A DNA stretch of 24,246 bases from JBBQSF01 sp038214085 (lineage in GTDB: Bacteria > Bacteroidota > Bacteroidia > Bacteroidales > CG2-30-32-10): assembly GCA_038214085.1 (NCBI GenBank), contig JBBQSF010000033.1, positions 1 through 24,246 of the forward strand, written 5' to 3'. Shown one piece after another: positions 23,256 to 24,246 of the stretch; the first letter of the stretch is position 1; each line of letters opens with the position of its first letter. The notes beneath the pieces are model-generated. The model saw only the letters and a program-made list of their open reading frames with translations. It searched no databases and was not told where the DNA came from. The position numbers and the translations under genes were made by a program.

Positions 23256-24246
23256 TTGAAAAATGATTTTTTCACCGGAACAATTGAAAGCGCCGCTGGT
23301 TTAGTGCCGCTGGTTTCAACTTCATGGAGCACTTCGGATATTATAGGAACATTGAAAGTCCGCTGGTCCATTGGGCGGAATAATTATGCCGTAAAACCAG
23401 GTTTGTATGCCACAGGAAATCCTGATGAACATTCAAATGTATTTGTTTCCGCAAATTACAAATTGAGTTTTGATCATCTTCGACGCGCTTTAAAAGGAAT
23501 AAATGCATGGATTCTTGTTATCAACACCAAAGGAATAAATGTGTGGTGTGCGGCTGGTAAAGGCACTTTTGGAACTACTGAATTATCAAACCGAATACGT
23601 GCACACGAACTCAGGAAAATTGTAAGCCACCGCAGAGTAATCGTTCCACAACTTGGTGCAGTAGGCGTTTCTGCTCACGAAGTAAAAAAACTAAGTGGTT
23701 TTAATGTTGTTTATGGCCCTGTAAAAGCTAGCGATATCAAGGGTTTTGTAGATGCAGGAAATAAAGCAAGTGCCGAAATGCGTAAAATCACTTTTCCATT
23801 TATCGAACGCTTAAAACTGATTCCTGTTGAATTATCATACGGAAAATATTATTTACTCTTGATTCCCGCATTATTCTTTATACTGTCAGGGATCAGCAAA
23901 CATGGTTATTCCATTGATAAAGCTTGGAGTAAAGGCGCAGTAGCAGTTCTAAACTTATTTTCAGCCTATATTGCTGGTTGCGTGCTTGCCCCGGCATTGT
24001 TGCCATGGCTGCCGTTTAAACGATTTTCACTTAAAGGCCTTTTAATAGGATGGTTGATTTCCGCATTACTATTTTATTTTAATTTATTAGGAAATTCCAT
24101 TGAAGAAAATATTTCATGGTTGCTTATCAATGGTTCCCTTTCTTCATTTCTTGCCATGAATTTTACCGGAACATCAACGTTTACCTCGCTTTCGGGCGTT
24201 CAAAAAGAAATGAAACTTGCACTTCCAATGCAAATAATTGCGGCTG
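23256..24246 (+). CDS. hgcA: HgcA, mercury-methylating corrinoid protein (partial, TTG start)
   Basis: HgcA carries a methyl group on a corrinoid cofactor and transfers it to Hg(II), making methylmercury; the ferredoxin HgcB is its partner. 330 codons are visible and the stop lies beyond the window. The corrinoid domain (about 25-190) contains VKPGLYATGNPDEHSNVF, SANYKLSFD and the hallmark INVWCAAGKGTFGT. C98 is the predicted cobalt-ligating cysteine, close to Cys93 of the Desulfovibrio protein. PQLGAVGVSAHEV and VVYGPVKASDI follow. At least four helices begin near residue 198, as in HgcA and unlike the soluble CdhD/AcsC corrinoid proteins. No in-frame ATG precedes residue 170; TTG at 23256, 3 nt after acr3, gives the family-like N-terminus MKNDFFTGTIESAAG. 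Confidence 0.95.
   Translation, partial: MKNDFFTGTIESAAGLVPLVSTSWSTSDIIGTLKVRWSIGRNNYAVKPGLYATGNPDEHSNVFVSANYKLSFDHLRRALKGINAWILVINTKGINVWCAAGKGTFGTTELSNRIRAHELRKIVSHRRVIVPQLGAVGVSAHEVKKLSGFNVVYGPVKASDIKGFVDAGNKASAEMRKITFPFIERLKLIPVELSYGKYYLLLIPALFFILSGISKHGYSIDKAWSKGAVAVLNLFSAYIAGCVLAPALLPWLPFKRFSLKGLLIGWLISALLFYFNLLGNSIEENISWLLINGSLSSFLAMNFTGTSTFTSLSGVQKEMKLALPMQIIAA

Noticed and set aside
23263..23304. ATG at 23263 as a possible start after acr3.
   Set aside because: It is in another frame and meets a TAG after 13 codons; the HgcA frame uses the TTG at 23256.
23289..23316. Direct repeat GCCGCTGGTTT twice, 14 nt apart, at the start of hgcA, which could suggest a small duplication and frameshift.
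   Set aside because: The reading frame through both copies gives AAGLVPLVS, which resembles the normal N-terminal HgcA sequence, so both are needed and the frame is intact.
23256..24246. Alternative identity as CdhD/AcsC-type corrinoid protein of the acetyl-CoA pathway.
   Set aside because: The NVWCAAGK motif and C-terminal membrane helices are those of HgcA, and no acetyl-CoA pathway genes are nearby.

Overview
The window is AT-rich and reads as a member of the Bacteroidota, most likely an anaerobe. Three things point there. Two gingipain-like proteases end in type IX secretion sorting domains. Promoters repeatedly show the Bacteroidota -7 element TAnnTTTG, about 10-35 nt before the start codon. 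Leaders are AT-rich with no clear Shine-Dalgarno sequence.

Layout. (1) 1-4128, minus strand: the first codons of an exported protein, a short intergenic repeat, a HisJ-type histidinol phosphatase, a CASTOR/POLLUX-type ion channel and an unrecognised gene just upstream of the channel. (2) 4215-6269: a LolC/E-FtsX-type permease with a TTG start, converging on a secreted protein of unknown function. (3) 6454-14551: two consecutive C25 (gingipain-type) cysteine proteases with signal peptides, Ig/PKD-type modules and T9SS type A sorting domains, then a PorT-like outer-membrane barrel protein. (4) 14585-15536: an apparently empty stretch that holds two paralogous 29-residue single-pass membrane peptides on the minus strand, structured DNA/RNA between them, and a 59-residue lipoprotein ORF overlapping the start of rlmN. 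(5) 15523-18768: rlmN, adenine deaminase and a free-standing ArsR-type regulator with a strong terminator. (6) 18893-24246: an arsenic/organoarsenical gene cluster that runs directly into hgcA.

The most important part is the last. ArsP-type permease, ArsR, a small CxxC thioredoxin-like protein, two ArsF-type CxxC proteins, an ArsG/CcdA-like membrane protein, ACR3 arsenite efflux permease and HgcA lie on one strand. From arsR onward the gaps are only 1-24 nt. hgcA begins at a TTG codon 3 nt after the ACR3 stop and runs off the window end. It encodes the hallmark NVWCAAGK cap-helix motif of the mercury-methylating corrinoid protein. Two almost identical palindromes, one before arsP and one before arsR, sit on the predicted -7 promoter elements and are the likely ArsR operators. 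Mercury methylation in this organism is therefore predicted to be expressed as the last part of an arsenite-derepressed operon. hgcB, the ferredoxin partner, would be expected just beyond the right edge and cannot be seen.

No tRNA, rRNA, CRISPR array or insertion sequence was recognised. All family assignments come from reading motifs; no database search was run.
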